A stretch of 64,000 nt of DNA from Actinomadura nitritigenes (GTDB lineage: Bacteria > Actinomycetota > Actinomycetes > Streptosporangiales > Streptosporangiaceae): positions 147,124 through 211,123 of the forward strand of contig NZ_JAGEOK010000017.1 in NCBI RefSeq assembly GCF_017573545.1. The letters run 5' to 3'. Numbering within the stretch: the stretch's first letter is position 1; every line of letters starts with the position of its first letter. This document shows positions 1-8,265 of this stretch, piece after piece. The notes below the pieces were generated by a model. It did no database searches. It saw only the letters and a list, made by a program, of their open reading frames with translations, and was not told the DNA's origin. Position numbers and translations under genes: made by a program.

Positions 1-1
1 C

Positions 2-550
2 CTGCACGACACCGACATCAAGCGGCTCGCCGAGACCGGCACCGGCACCGCGCACTGCCCGAGCTCCAACGCCCGGCTCGGCGCCGGGATCGCCCGCGTC
101 TCCCACCTGCTGGAGGCGGGCGCGGCGGTCGGGATGGGCGTGGACGGGCCGGCGTCGGCGGAGCTCGTCCCGCTCGCCGGGGAGATCCGGCAGGCGATCT
201 ACCTGCAGCGCGCCCGGTACGGGCCGGCCGCGCTGACCGCCCGGCAGGCCCTGGAGATGGCGACCCTCGGCGGCGCCCGCTGCCTCGGCCGCGAGGACGA
301 GATCGGCACGCTGGAGCCGGGCAAGCTCGCCGATGTCGCGCTGTGGCGGGTCGACGGGTTCCACGCCGCCGTCGACGACCCGGTGGTCGCGTTCGCGTTC
401 GGCGGCACCCCGCCGCTGGAGCGGCTGCTCGTCGGCGGCCGGACCATCGTCGCCGGCGACACGCTCGTCTCCGTCCCGCAGGACGTGGTCGGGCGGCGCG
501 GCGCCGACGCGCACCGGCGCCTCATGCGGCTCGCGGAGGAGGTCCTCTAG
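2..550 (+). CDS. Amidohydrolase C-terminal part, 8-oxoguanine deaminase-like (5' end outside window)
   Basis: About 182 residues of a metal-dependent amidohydrolase are visible; the start lies upstream of the window. The segment HCPSSNARLGAGIARV followed by GMGVDGPAS is the typical end of the TIM barrel in 8-oxoguanine/guanine and hydroxyatrazine-type deaminases, with the Asp of GVDGPAS as the late metal and catalytic ligand. The small beta-sandwich return follows (GTLEPGKLADVALW). The TAG stop directly abuts the ATG of the xanthine dehydrogenase subunit, so the two are co-transcribed and probably coupled. In a purine operon the expected role is deamination of an oxopurine (guanine or 8-oxoguanine) feeding xanthine or urate production. 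Exact substrate specificity cannot be set without the N-terminal half. Confidence 0.8.
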   Translation: MHDTDIKRLAETGTGTAHCPSSNARLGAGIARVSHLLEAGAAVGMGVDGPASAELVPLAGEIRQAIYLQRARYGPAALTARQALEMATLGGARCLGREDEIGTLEPGKLADVALWRVDGFHAAVDDPVVAFAFGGTPPLERLLVGGRTIVAGDTLVSVPQDVVGRRGADAHRRLMRLAEEVL

Positions 551-2923
551 ATGGCGTCTCCGGTCAGGACACCCGGCCATGCCGCCGCCCCGGGCGACGG
601 CGGCGTCGGCGACAGCCCGCTGCGCCCCGACGGCGCCCTCAAGGTCGCCGGCGAGTTCGCGTACGCCTCCGACCTGTGGATGGACGGGATGCTGTGGGGC
701 GCGACGCTGCGCAGCCCGCACCCGCGCGCCCGCATCCGCTCGATCGACATCGGGCCCGCGCTGGCGGTGCCGGGCGTGCACGCCGTCCTCACCCACGAGG
801 ACGTCCCCGGCAGGAAGGTGTACGGGGAGGACCACACCGAGGACCAGCCCGTCCTCGCGATCGGGGAGGTCCGGCACCAGGGCGAGCCGGTCGCGGTCGT
901 CGCCGCCGACCATCCGGAGACCGCGCGCCGCGCCATGGAGCGCATCGCCGTCGACTACGAGGTGCTGGAGCCGATCACCGACCCGCGCGCCGTGATCGCC
1001 GACCCGGAGGGGCTGAAGGTGCAGCCGCTCGGCGGCATCACCCGCTACCAGCCGGTCCGGGTCGGGGACGTCGACGCCGCGCGCGCTCAGGCCGAGGTCG
1101 TGGTGGCGGAGGAGTTCGAGGTCGGCATCCAGGACCAGGCGTTCCTCGGGCCGGAGGCGGGCCTGGCGGTCCCGTCCGAGGACGGCGGCGTCGACCTGTA
1201 CGTGTCCACGCAGTGGCTGCACAACGACCTGTCGCAGATCGCGCCGTGCCTGGGCCTGGACGAGTCGCAGGTGCACATGACCCTCGCGGGGGTCGGCGGC
1301 GCGTTCGGCGGCCGCGAGGACCTCTCGGTCCAGATCCACGCGGCGATGCTCGCGCTGCACACCGGCAGGCCGGTGAAGATGTCGTACAACCGGTACGAGT
1401 CGTTCTTCGGGCACGTCCACCGGCATCCCGCGTTCATGCGGTACGAGTACGGCGCCACGGCGGACGGGAGGCTCGTCTACGCCGACGTCGAGATCATCCT
1501 GGACGGCGGCGCGTACACCTCGTCCACGCGGAACGTCACCGGGAACGCCGCGTCGCTCGGCGTCGGCCCGTACGAGATCCCGAACATCAGGATCGACGCG
1601 TACGGGGTCTACACCAACAACCCGCCGTGCGGCGCGATGCGCGGGTTCGGCGCGGTGCAGGCGTGCTTCGCCTACGAGTCGATGATGGACAGGCTCGGCG
1701 CGGCCTGCGGGCTGGGCCCGCTGGAGATCCGCCGCCGCAACGCCGTCTCGCAGGGGTCGAGGCTCGCGACGGGGCAGGTCATCGAGTCGCCGGCGCCGCT
1801 CGCGGAGATGCTGGCGCGGCTGGAGGCCATGCCGATGCCGCCCGCCCGCGACGCCCTGCCGGAAGGCGGGGCCGACATCCGGAACCTGCCGGGCGGCGCG
1901 TCCCAGACCACGCACGGCGAGGGGGTGGTGCGCGGCGTCGGCTACGGCGTCGGGATCAAGAACATCTGCTTCTCCGAGGGCTTCGACGACCTGTCCACCG
2001 CCCGCGTCCGGCTGGAGGTCATCGGCGGCGAGCCGACCGCGCTCGTGCACACCGCCGCCGCCGAGGTCGGCCAGGGGCTCGTCACCGTCCAGGCGCAGAT
2101 CGCGCGGACGGAGCTCGGCGTCCGGAAGGTCACCATCGCCCCGGCGGACGACCGGGTCGGCGACGCCGGCTCGTCCAGCGCGTCCCGCCAGTCGTACATG
2201 TCCGGCGGCGCCGTCAAGGCCGCCTGCGAGGCCGTCCGCGCCGAGCTGCTCGCGCGCGCCGCCCGCCGCTACGGCCACGACGACCTCGCCGCGGTCGGCG
2301 GGAAGATCGTCTCGCGGGCGGCCGGTGTGCTCGGCGGCATCGAGGACGTCCTCGGCGACGGCGCCATCGAGGAGACCCGCGAGTACCACCACCGGCCCAC
2401 CACCGCCATGGACCCGGCCACCGGGCAGGGCACCACCCACACCCAGCTCGCGCTGTGCGTGCACCGCGCCGTCGTCGACGTGGACGTGGACCTCGGCCTG
2501 GTCAAGGTCGTCGAGATGGCCGCCGTCCAGGACGTCGGCAGGATCCTCAACCGGCTGTCGCTGGAGGGCCAGATCCACGGCGGCTCCGCGCAGGGCCTCG
2601 GCCTCGCCCTGATGGAGGAGATCGTCGTGTCCGGCGGCGTCGTCCGCAACCCGTCCTTCACCGACTACCTCATCCCGACCATCCTCGACATGCCGCCGAT
2701 GCGGCTCGACATCCTCGAGAACCCCGATCCGGACGCCCCCTACGGGCTCCGCGGCGCCGGAGAGCCGCCTACGCTCTCCTCCACGCCCGCGATCGTCGCG
2801 GCCGTCCGCGACGCCACGGGCCGGAGGCTCACCCGCGTGCCGGTCCGCCCGGAGCACGTGTCCCTGCCGACCCCCTACCGGGGGCCCGCCCCCTCAGGCG
2901 TCCAGGAGACCTCCGGCCGGTGA
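551..2923 (+). CDS. Xanthine dehydrogenase, molybdopterin-binding subunit
   Basis: A 790-residue member of the xanthine oxidase large-subunit family, oxidising hypoxanthine or xanthine to urate in the cytoplasm. The N-terminal a/b hammerhead domain spans roughly residues 20-135. The Mo-cofactor part carries GVGGAFGGRED, the glycine loop contacting molybdopterin, and near the C-terminus GAGEPPTLSSTPA, which contains the catalytic Glu of the family. The FAD and 2Fe-2S subunits are not in the window; they should lie upstream of position 1 or elsewhere. ATG follows immediately after the upstream TAG. Length and motif order are normal for a stand-alone Mo subunit. Related CO or aldehyde dehydrogenase large subunits are an alternative, but allantoinase and allantoicase downstream favour xanthine. 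Confidence 0.88.
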   Translation: MASPVRTPGHAAAPGDGGVGDSPLRPDGALKVAGEFAYASDLWMDGMLWGATLRSPHPRARIRSIDIGPALAVPGVHAVLTHEDVPGRKVYGEDHTEDQPVLAIGEVRHQGEPVAVVAADHPETARRAMERIAVDYEVLEPITDPRAVIADPEGLKVQPLGGITRYQPVRVGDVDAARAQAEVVVAEEFEVGIQDQAFLGPEAGLAVPSEDGGVDLYVSTQWLHNDLSQIAPCLGLDESQVHMTLAGVGGAFGGREDLSVQIHAAMLALHTGRPVKMSYNRYESFFGHVHRHPAFMRYEYGATADGRLVYADVEIILDGGAYTSSTRNVTGNAASLGVGPYEIPNIRIDAYGVYTNNPPCGAMRGFGAVQACFAYESMMDRLGAACGLGPLEIRRRNAVSQGSRLATGQVIESPAPLAEMLARLEAMPMPPARDALPEGGADIRNLPGGASQTTHGEGVVRGVGYGVGIKNICFSEGFDDLSTARVRLEVIGGEPTALVHTAAAEVGQGLVTVQAQIARTELGVRKVTIAPADDRVGDAGSSSASRQSYMSGGAVKAACEAVRAELLARAARRYGHDDLAAVGGKIVSRAAGVLGGIEDVLGDGAIEETREYHHRPTTAMDPATGQGTTHTQLALCVHRAVVDVDVDLGLVKVVEMAAVQDVGRILNRLSLEGQIHGGSAQGLGLALMEEIVVSGGVVRNPSFTDYLIPTILDMPPMRLDILENPDPDAPYGLRGAGEPPTLSSTPAIVAAVRDATGRRLTRVPVRPEHVSLPTPYRGPAPSGVQETSGR

Positions 2924-2967
2924 TCGGCCGGCAGGGGACCGGAGCACGATCAGAAAGGGAGGGCGGC

Positions 2968-3789
2968 ATGACCGGACGGATCGGCACCCACCGCGCATGG
3001 GCCGTCAACTGCTCGATCCTGTTCACCGACCTGCCGCTCCAGGAGCGGCCCGCCGCGGCGAAGGACGCCGGGTTCGACGCCGTCGAGTTCTGGTGGCCGT
3101 GGCCGGGCGTGCCCGTGCCGACCGCGTCGGAGGAGGACGCGTTCTGCCAGGCCGTCGAGGACGCCGGGGTCCGGCTCATCGGCCTGAACCTGTACGCGGG
3201 CGACATGCCGGCGGGGGAGCGGGGCGTGCTGTCGGACCCGGCGCGCGCCGCCGAGTTCCGCGCGAGCCTGGACGTCACCGCCCGCATCGCCGAGCGGACG
3301 GGCGTCCGGATGTTCAACGCGCTCTACGGGCAGCGCCTCGACGGCGTCGCCGCGTCCGAGCAGGACCGGGTGGCCACGCGGAACCTCGCCCACGCCGCCC
3401 GCGAGGTCGGCGCGTTCGGCGGGACGCTGCTGATCGAGCCGCTCGCGCGCGGCCTGAACGGCGCCTACCCGCTGGAGACCGCCGCCGACGCGATCGAGGT
3501 CGTGCAGCGCGCCCGCGCGGCCGGAGCCGCGAACGTGAGGTTCCTGCTCGACACGTTCCACCTGGTCAGCAACGGCGACGACGTGGAGGGGGCCGCCCGG
3601 CGGTACGCCGCCGACCTCGGCCACGTGCAGATCGCCGACGCCCCCGGCCGCGGCCGCCCCGGCACCGGCGGGATCGACTTCGGCGCGCTGTTCGCCCTCC
3701 TCGACGAGATCGGCTACACGGGCCGGATCGCCCTGGAGTACGTGGACCCGCGGCCGGACTTCGCCTGGATGGAGGACCACCGCGCATGA
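2968..3789 (+). CDS. hyi: Hydroxypyruvate isomerase, TIM-barrel epimerase family
   Basis: 273 residues with an AP-endonuclease-2-like TIM barrel, the normal size of Hyi. Family signatures include the N-terminal WAVNCSILFTDLPL, the Glu of LIEPLARG on a central strand, the LLDTFHL segment, the GHVQIADAPGRGRPGTG loop and the final ALEYVDP. The enzyme interconverts hydroxypyruvate and tartronate semialdehyde. Its place between xanthine dehydrogenase and allantoinase fits disposal of glyoxylate from ureidoglycolate through glyoxylate carboligase, whose gene is not here. ATG at 2968 is preceded by a strong AAAGGGAGGG ribosome site; 44 bp separate it from the upstream gene. Confidence 0.88.
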   Translation: MTGRIGTHRAWAVNCSILFTDLPLQERPAAAKDAGFDAVEFWWPWPGVPVPTASEEDAFCQAVEDAGVRLIGLNLYAGDMPAGERGVLSDPARAAEFRASLDVTARIAERTGVRMFNALYGQRLDGVAASEQDRVATRNLAHAAREVGAFGGTLLIEPLARGLNGAYPLETAADAIEVVQRARAAGAANVRFLLDTFHLVSNGDDVEGAARRYAADLGHVQIADAPGRGRPGTGGIDFGALFALLDEIGYTGRIALEYVDPRPDFAWMEDHRA

Positions 3790-3841
3790 CCTGCGACCCG
3801 TTCCAGGGCCCGGTGCGGTACGCGCTCAGGAGAGGAGCCGC

Positions 3842-5149
3842 GTGCTCTACGACCTGGTGATCCGCACGGGGCGGGCCGTCCTGCCGGACGGCGAGCGCCC
3901 CGCCGCCGTCGCCGTCGCGGGCGGCCGCGTCGCCGAGATCGCCGCCCGCGACGCGCCGCTGCCCGCCGCGTCCGAGACCGACCTCGGCGCTGCGGCGCTG
4001 CTGCCCGGCCTCGTCGACACCCACGTCCACGTCAACGAACCGGGCCGCACCGAATGGGAGGGGTTCGCGACCGCGACCCGCGCCGCCGCCGCGGGCGGCG
4101 TCACCACGCTCGTCGACATGCCGCTGAACTCGCTGCCCCCGACCGTCTCGGTCGCCGCGCTCGCGGCCAAGCGCGCCGCCGCGGCCGGGAAGCTGCACGT
4201 CGACGTGGGGTTCTGGGGCGGCGCGGTCCCGGGGAACGTCCCGGCGCTGCGCCCGCTGCACGACGGCGGGGTCTTCGGGTTCAAGTGCTTCGCGTCCGAC
4301 TCCGGCGTCCCCGAGTTCCCGCCGCTGTCCCCCGCCGGGATGCGCGACGCGTTCCGCGAGATCGCCTCGTTCGGCGGGCTCGTCATCGTGCACGCCGAGG
4401 ACCCGTCCGCGCTCACCGCCCCGGCGGACGGCGGGTACCCGGCGTTCCTCGCGTCCCGCCCGCCCGCCGCCGAGCGCCGCGCCGTCGAGCGGGTGATCCG
4501 GCTCGCCCGGGAGACCGGCGTGCGCGCCCACATCCTGCACCTGTCGGCGGCCGACTGCCTCGAACCCCTCGCCGAGGCCCAGGCGGACGGCCTGCCCGTC
4601 ACCGCCGAGACCTGCCCGCACTACCTCGTCCTGTCCGACGGCGAGGCGGACGAGCCCTCCTACAAGTGCTGCCCGCCGATCCGCGGCGAGGCCAACCGCG
4701 ACGCGCTGTGGCGGGGCCTCGCGTCCGGCGTCATCGCCTGCGTGGTCAGCGACCATTCGCCGTCCACGCCCGACCTGAAACAGGGCGACTTCGCCACCGC
4801 GTGGGGCGGGATCTCCTCGCTCCAGCTCGGCCTTCCCGCCGTCTGGACGGCCGCCCGCGCGCGCGGGCACGACCTCGCGACCGTCGTCCGCTGGATGGCC
4901 GAGGCGCCGGCCGCCCTCGCCGCCGTCCCCGGCAAGGGCCGCATCGCCGTCGGCGGCGACGCCGACCTCGTCGCGTTCGACCCCGACGCCGCCTTCACCG
5001 TCGACCCCGCCCGGCTGCACCACCGCCATCCCGTCACCCCGTACGAGGGCCGCACCCTCACCGGGACCGTCCGCACGACCTGGCTGCGCGGCGCCGTCGT
5101 CGGCGACGCGCCGTCCGGCCGCGTGCTCGACCGCGAGGAGGCGCCTTGA
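3842..5149 (+). CDS. allB: Allantoinase
   Basis: 435-residue cyclic amidohydrolase opening allantoin to allantoate. Metal site elements occur in order: DTHVHVNEPGRTEWEGF, the carboxylatable Lys in GFKCFASDSG, HAEDP, HILHLSAA and the Asp of VSDHSPST, all with the spacing of AllB rather than dihydropyrimidinase. Start is GTG at 3842, seven bases after AGGAGAGGAG. The TGA overlaps the TTG start of allantoicase (TTGA), implying translational coupling. The gene belongs to the same ureide operon as its neighbours. Confidence 0.93.
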   Translation: MLYDLVIRTGRAVLPDGERPAAVAVAGGRVAEIAARDAPLPAASETDLGAAALLPGLVDTHVHVNEPGRTEWEGFATATRAAAAGGVTTLVDMPLNSLPPTVSVAALAAKRAAAAGKLHVDVGFWGGAVPGNVPALRPLHDGGVFGFKCFASDSGVPEFPPLSPAGMRDAFREIASFGGLVIVHAEDPSALTAPADGGYPAFLASRPPAAERRAVERVIRLARETGVRAHILHLSAADCLEPLAEAQADGLPVTAETCPHYLVLSDGEADEPSYKCCPPIRGEANRDALWRGLASGVIACVVSDHSPSTPDLKQGDFATAWGGISSLQLGLPAVWTAARARGHDLATVVRWMAEAPAALAAVPGKGRIAVGGDADLVAFDPDAAFTVDPARLHHRHPVTPYEGRTLTGTVRTTWLRGAVVGDAPSGRVLDREEAP

Positions 5150-6120
5150 GCGACTTCACGTCCCTTCCCGACCTCGCCGTCCGCACCCTGGGCGGCTCGG
5201 TCACCGCCGCCAGCGACGAGTCCTTCGAGGAGAAGGAGAACCTGATCAACCCGTGGCCGCCGGCGTTCCGGCCCGGGACGTTCGGCCCGAAGGGCCAGGA
5301 GTACGACGGGTGGGAGACCCGCCGCCGCCGCGAGCCCGGCCACGACTGGGCGCTGGTCCGGCTCGGCCTGCCCGGCGTGATCCGCGGCGTCGTCATCGAC
5401 ACCGCCTGGTTCAAGGGCAACTACCCGCCGCACGCGTCCGTCGAGGCATGCGCGGCGGACGGGTACCCCGCCGACCCCTCCGGCGCCGGCTGGGTGGAGA
5501 TCGTCCCGAAGAGCCCGCTGGAGGGCGACACCGCGCACGCCTTCCCCGTCGAGGCCGAGCGCCTCTTCACCCACGTCCGGCTGAACGTCTTCCCGGACGG
5601 CGGGATCGCGCGGATCCGCGTGCACGGCGACGTCGTCCCCGACCCCGCGTTCCTGACCGGGATGACCGTCGACCTGGCCGCGCTGGAGAACGGCGCCCGC
5701 GTCCTCGACTGCTCCGACAGGTTCTATTCGTCGCCGGACAACATGCTCTTCCCCGGCCTGCCGCGCAACCAGGCCGAGGGCTGGGAGACCGCGCGGCGCC
5801 GCGCGCCCGGCAACGAGTGGGCGCTCGTCCGGCTCGCCGCCCCCGGCACGATCCGGGTGGCCGAGATCGACACGACGCACCTGAAGTTCAACGCGCCCGC
5901 CGAGGTCTCCCTCACCGCGCCCGACGGCACGGTGCTGCTCCCGCGGACCCGCCTCCAGCCCGACGCCCGGCACCGCTTCCGCCTGGAGACGCCCGAGGTC
6001 TCGCACGTCCGCGTGGACATCCACCCCGACGGCGGCCTGGCCCGCCTCCGCCTCTGGGGCCACCTCAGCGCCGAGGGCGAGCGGCGGCTGACCGAGAGGC
6101 ACCGCGGCCTCCTGCGGTAG
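5146..6120 (+). CDS. alc: Allantoicase
   Basis: 324 residues made of two similar halves, as in allantoicases that convert allantoate to urea and ureidoglycolate. Each half has the pattern EGWETxRRRxPGxxWALVRL (near residues 60-80 and 208-230), followed by a His or Phe-rich strand and HxRLNVFPDGGIARIRV / HVRVDIHPDGGLARLRL, the duplicated DUF/allantoicase domain. Start is the unusual TTG inside the upstream stop (TTGA); the preceding GAGGAGG supplies the ribosome site. No other start codon keeps the conserved N-terminus. It is the last gene of the operon and converges with the TetR gene 24 bp away. Confidence 0.92.
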   Translation: MSDFTSLPDLAVRTLGGSVTAASDESFEEKENLINPWPPAFRPGTFGPKGQEYDGWETRRRREPGHDWALVRLGLPGVIRGVVIDTAWFKGNYPPHASVEACAADGYPADPSGAGWVEIVPKSPLEGDTAHAFPVEAERLFTHVRLNVFPDGGIARIRVHGDVVPDPAFLTGMTVDLAALENGARVLDCSDRFYSSPDNMLFPGLPRNQAEGWETARRRAPGNEWALVRLAAPGTIRVAEIDTTHLKFNAPAEVSLTAPDGTVLLPRTRLQPDARHRFRLETPEVSHVRVDIHPDGGLARLRLWGHLSAEGERRLTERHRGLLR

Positions 6121-6144
6121 CCGCCGCACGGCTCGGCGCGCCCG

Positions 6145-6708
6145 TCATGCCGGGGGACGCATCCCGTCGCGCACGACAGCGACGACGCGGTCGAGGCCGT
6201 CCGGGTCGGTGCCGCGCGCGAGGCAGCCCGCCATCAGGGCCTTGACGTCAGGGTAGGTGAGGCCGGCGCGGACGGCGCCGGCCTCCTGCGCGCGCCGCAG
6301 CAGGTCGCGCAGCCGGCCCTGGACGTCGTACCCGGCGTCGGCGGCGGCCTTGTCGAGGTCGTATCCGGCGCCGGTCAGCGCCTCCGACAGGCCGCAGTGC
6401 GCCGCGCCCTCGCGCACGAGCGCGTCGAAGAGCGCGAAGAACACCGCGCCCGGGTCCCGCGCCGCGGGCAGCGCGTCGATCCGGTCGAGGATCTCGCGCA
6501 TCCGGTCGAGGAGGACGGCCGCGAACAGGTCCTCCTTCGTGGGGAAGTGCCGGCTGACGGTCCCGGTGCCGACGCCCGCGCGGTGGGCGATCTCGTGCAG
6601 CGGCACCGACAGCCCCTCGGCGGCGAAGACCTCCGCCGCGACCCGCAGCACCCGGGCCCGGTTGCGCCGGGCGTCGGCGCGCAGCGGCCGGCCGAGCGGC
6701 TCTGCCAC
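6145..6708 (-). CDS. TetR-family repressor of the divergent SDR gene
   Basis: 187-residue TetR regulator. The N-terminal helix-turn-helix is clear (VPLHEIAHRAGVGTGTVSRHFPTKEDLF, residues about 33-60); the C-terminal ligand domain is alpha-helical and not assignable. I chose GTG at 6708 because GGTGGGAG sits 5-6 bases before it; an upstream in-frame TTG at 6738 would add 10 residues and push the start into the operator region. It is transcribed away from the short-chain dehydrogenase, and two matching palindromes lie between them, so autoregulation and control of the dehydrogenase are likely. Confidence 0.85.
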   Translation of the reverse strand: MAEPLGRPLRADARRNRARVLRVAAEVFAAEGLSVPLHEIAHRAGVGTGTVSRHFPTKEDLFAAVLLDRMREILDRIDALPAARDPGAVFFALFDALVREGAAHCGLSEALTGAGYDLDKAAADAGYDVQGRLRDLLRRAQEAGAVRAGLTYPDVKALMAGCLARGTDPDGLDRVVAVVRDGMRPPA

Positions 6709-6739
6709 GGTCTCCCACCTCGCTTCCCCTCTGGACAAC

Positions 6740-6755
6740 CGGGACGGCCGTCCCG
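6740..6755. promoter_or_regulatory. Palindromic operator 1 (TetR/SDR intergenic)
   Basis: Perfect 16-bp palindrome CGGGACGGCCGTCCCG. It shares its whole architecture with the second palindrome 34 bp away (centre to centre). Placed between divergent TetR and SDR genes, it is the probable repressor site on the regulator side. Confidence 0.65.
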
Positions 6756-6769
6756 TATCTTCCCGGAAC

Positions 6770-6793
6770 TAAGCGGGATGGCCATCCCGCTTA
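6770..6793. promoter_or_regulatory. Palindromic operator 2 (TetR/SDR intergenic)
   Basis: Perfect 24-bp palindrome with left arm TAAGCGGGATGG at 6770-6781 and its exact complement at 6782-6793. The core CGGGATGGCCATCCCG matches operator 1 as CGGGAYGGCCRTCCCG. It lies 40 bp before the dehydrogenase start, a location where bound TetR would block initiation. Confidence 0.7.
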
Positions 6794-6832
6794 TGTGGTT
6801 CCGGCAGGCCGAACGTATCGGAGGCGAGCCCG

Positions 6833-7840
6833 ATGAGGGACGATCGCACGGCGGCGAGACGGCGCGACGGCGGGCGCGGCACGGGCCGCCCGCCCTGGAC
6901 CGCGGACGAGATCCCCCGCCTGGACGGGCGGACCGCCGTCGTCACCGGCGCCAGCACCGGCATCGGCTTCGAGACGGCCGCCGAGCTCGCCCGCCGCGGC
7001 GCCACCGTGGTACTGGCCTGCCGGAACCCGGACCGGGCGGCTTGGGCGGCGGCCAGGATCCGCGCCGCCGCCCCGGACGCGTCGCTCGGCGTCCTGGACG
7101 TGGACCTGGAGTCCCAGGCGTCGGTGCGGAAGGCGGCCGCCCGGTTCCGCGACCGCCACGGCCGGCTCGACCTGCTCGTCAACAACGCCGGCGGCGTCCG
7201 GCCCCGGTACGCCCTGACCGAGGACGGCTTCGAGGCCACGCTCGCCACGAACCACCTCGGGCCGTTCGCGCTGACCGGCCTGCTCCTGGACCTGATGCTG
7301 GACGTCCCCGGCTCGCGCGTGGTGACGGTCAGCAGCATCGGGCACCGCCGCGGCGCGATCGCCTTCGACGACCTCCACGCCGAGCGCCGCTACCGCTTCC
7401 AGGCCGCCTACTTCCAGTCCAAGCTGGCGAACCTGCTCTTCACCTACGAACTGCAGCGCCGGCTCGCGGCCGCCGGGGCGGCGACGATCGCCGTGGCCGC
7501 GCATCCCGGCAACGCCCGCACGGAGTTCGGGCGCGACATGAACGCCGTGGTGCGGGCCGCGATGAGCCCGTGGGCGCGCCCGCTCACCTCATGGTTGCTG
7601 CAGAGCGCGTACAGGGGGGCGCTGTCACCGCTGCGAGCCGCGACCGATCCCGGCGCGGTCGGCGGCGACTACTACGGCCCGCCCGGACGCGCCCAGTTCA
7701 CCGGCAACCCGGTCCGGGTCGAGTCCAGCCCGCGGTCGCACGACCGGGACGCGCAGGCGCGGCTGTGGCGGGAGTCGGAGCGCCTGACCGGGGTCGCGTA
7801 CCCGCTGCCGCCGGGACCGCCGAGCCGGGCGGGGGAGTGA
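6833..7840 (+). CDS. Short-chain dehydrogenase/reductase (retinol dehydrogenase-like)
   Basis: 335 residues with a classical Rossmann SDR core: TGASTGIG (cofactor glycine motif, about residues 38-45), NNAGG after strand 4, the catalytic Ser in VVTVSSIGH and a YFQSK catalytic motif in which Tyr and Lys are correctly spaced. The form and length resemble actinobacterial oxidoreductases annotated as retinol or light-dependent protochlorophyllide reductase-like; the substrate is unknown. ATG at 6833 follows GGAGGCG. The divergent TetR and two operators suggest induction by a small lipophilic compound. Confidence 0.85.
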   Translation: MRDDRTAARRRDGGRGTGRPPWTADEIPRLDGRTAVVTGASTGIGFETAAELARRGATVVLACRNPDRAAWAAARIRAAAPDASLGVLDVDLESQASVRKAAARFRDRHGRLDLLVNNAGGVRPRYALTEDGFEATLATNHLGPFALTGLLLDLMLDVPGSRVVTVSSIGHRRGAIAFDDLHAERRYRFQAAYFQSKLANLLFTYELQRRLAAAGAATIAVAAHPGNARTEFGRDMNAVVRAAMSPWARPLTSWLLQSAYRGALSPLRAATDPGAVGGDYYGPPGRAQFTGNPVRVESSPRSHDRDAQARLWRESERLTGVAYPLPPGPPSRAGE

Positions 7841-7891
7841 CGCCGGCCGCCCGCGCCCGCCGGGCCTCCGGCGGGTGCGGGCGGTGGGGCG

Positions 7892-8125
7892 TCAGCCGTC
7901 GGCGGACTCCTCTTCGAGGAGGTCGTCGAACTCGCCGTCCTTGACACCGGCGATGAAGGCGTCCCACTCGGCCTCGGTGAAGTACAGGATGGGGCCGTCG
8001 GCGTTCTTCGCGTCGCGCATCACGACGGCGCGGTCACCGAAGTCCTTGTGCTTGACGGGAACGTCCTTGCCATCGATGAACTCGATGATGACCCCATCGC
8101 TGAGGATCGGTTCCTGCTCGGTCAC
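7892..8125 (-). CDS. DUF397 domain protein
   Basis: 77-residue acidic protein. The C-terminal two thirds (VVMRDAKNADGPILYFTEAEWDAFIAGVKDGEFDDL) follow the DUF397 pattern of V-R-D-(S/A)-K, GP-L-F, EW-F-GVK-GEFD. DUF397 proteins are abundant in filamentous actinomycetes, usually next to an XRE regulator, and some pairs are considered regulator/antagonist systems. Here no XRE gene is adjacent, so it is an orphan. Start is GTG at 8125 with GAAGAAGG upstream. Function unknown. Confidence 0.85.
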   Translation of the reverse strand: MTEQEPILSDGVIIEFIDGKDVPVKHKDFGDRAVVMRDAKNADGPILYFTEAEWDAFIAGVKDGEFDDLLEEESADG

Positions 8126-8265
8126 TGGCACACCTTCTTCGTCCGCTCCGGTCGCGTCCAGCGTAGTGGGCGGTGCCCGGCCGCACACGGGGAAAGGGGC
8201 GGGCGTCCGGGCGGGGAGCGGGCGGGGAGCGGGCGAGGACGCGGTCCGGCGGGCCGGGCGCGGCC

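Noticed and set aside
343..3789. Very long Arg/Ala-rich plus-strand frame joined to hydroxypyruvate isomerase
   Set aside because: It is the out-of-frame reading of the deaminase and xanthine dehydrogenase genes; composition is skewed by GC-rich codon positions.
4660..6129. 489-residue minus-strand frame opposite allantoicase
   Set aside because: Antisense shadow without recognisable motifs or ribosome site.
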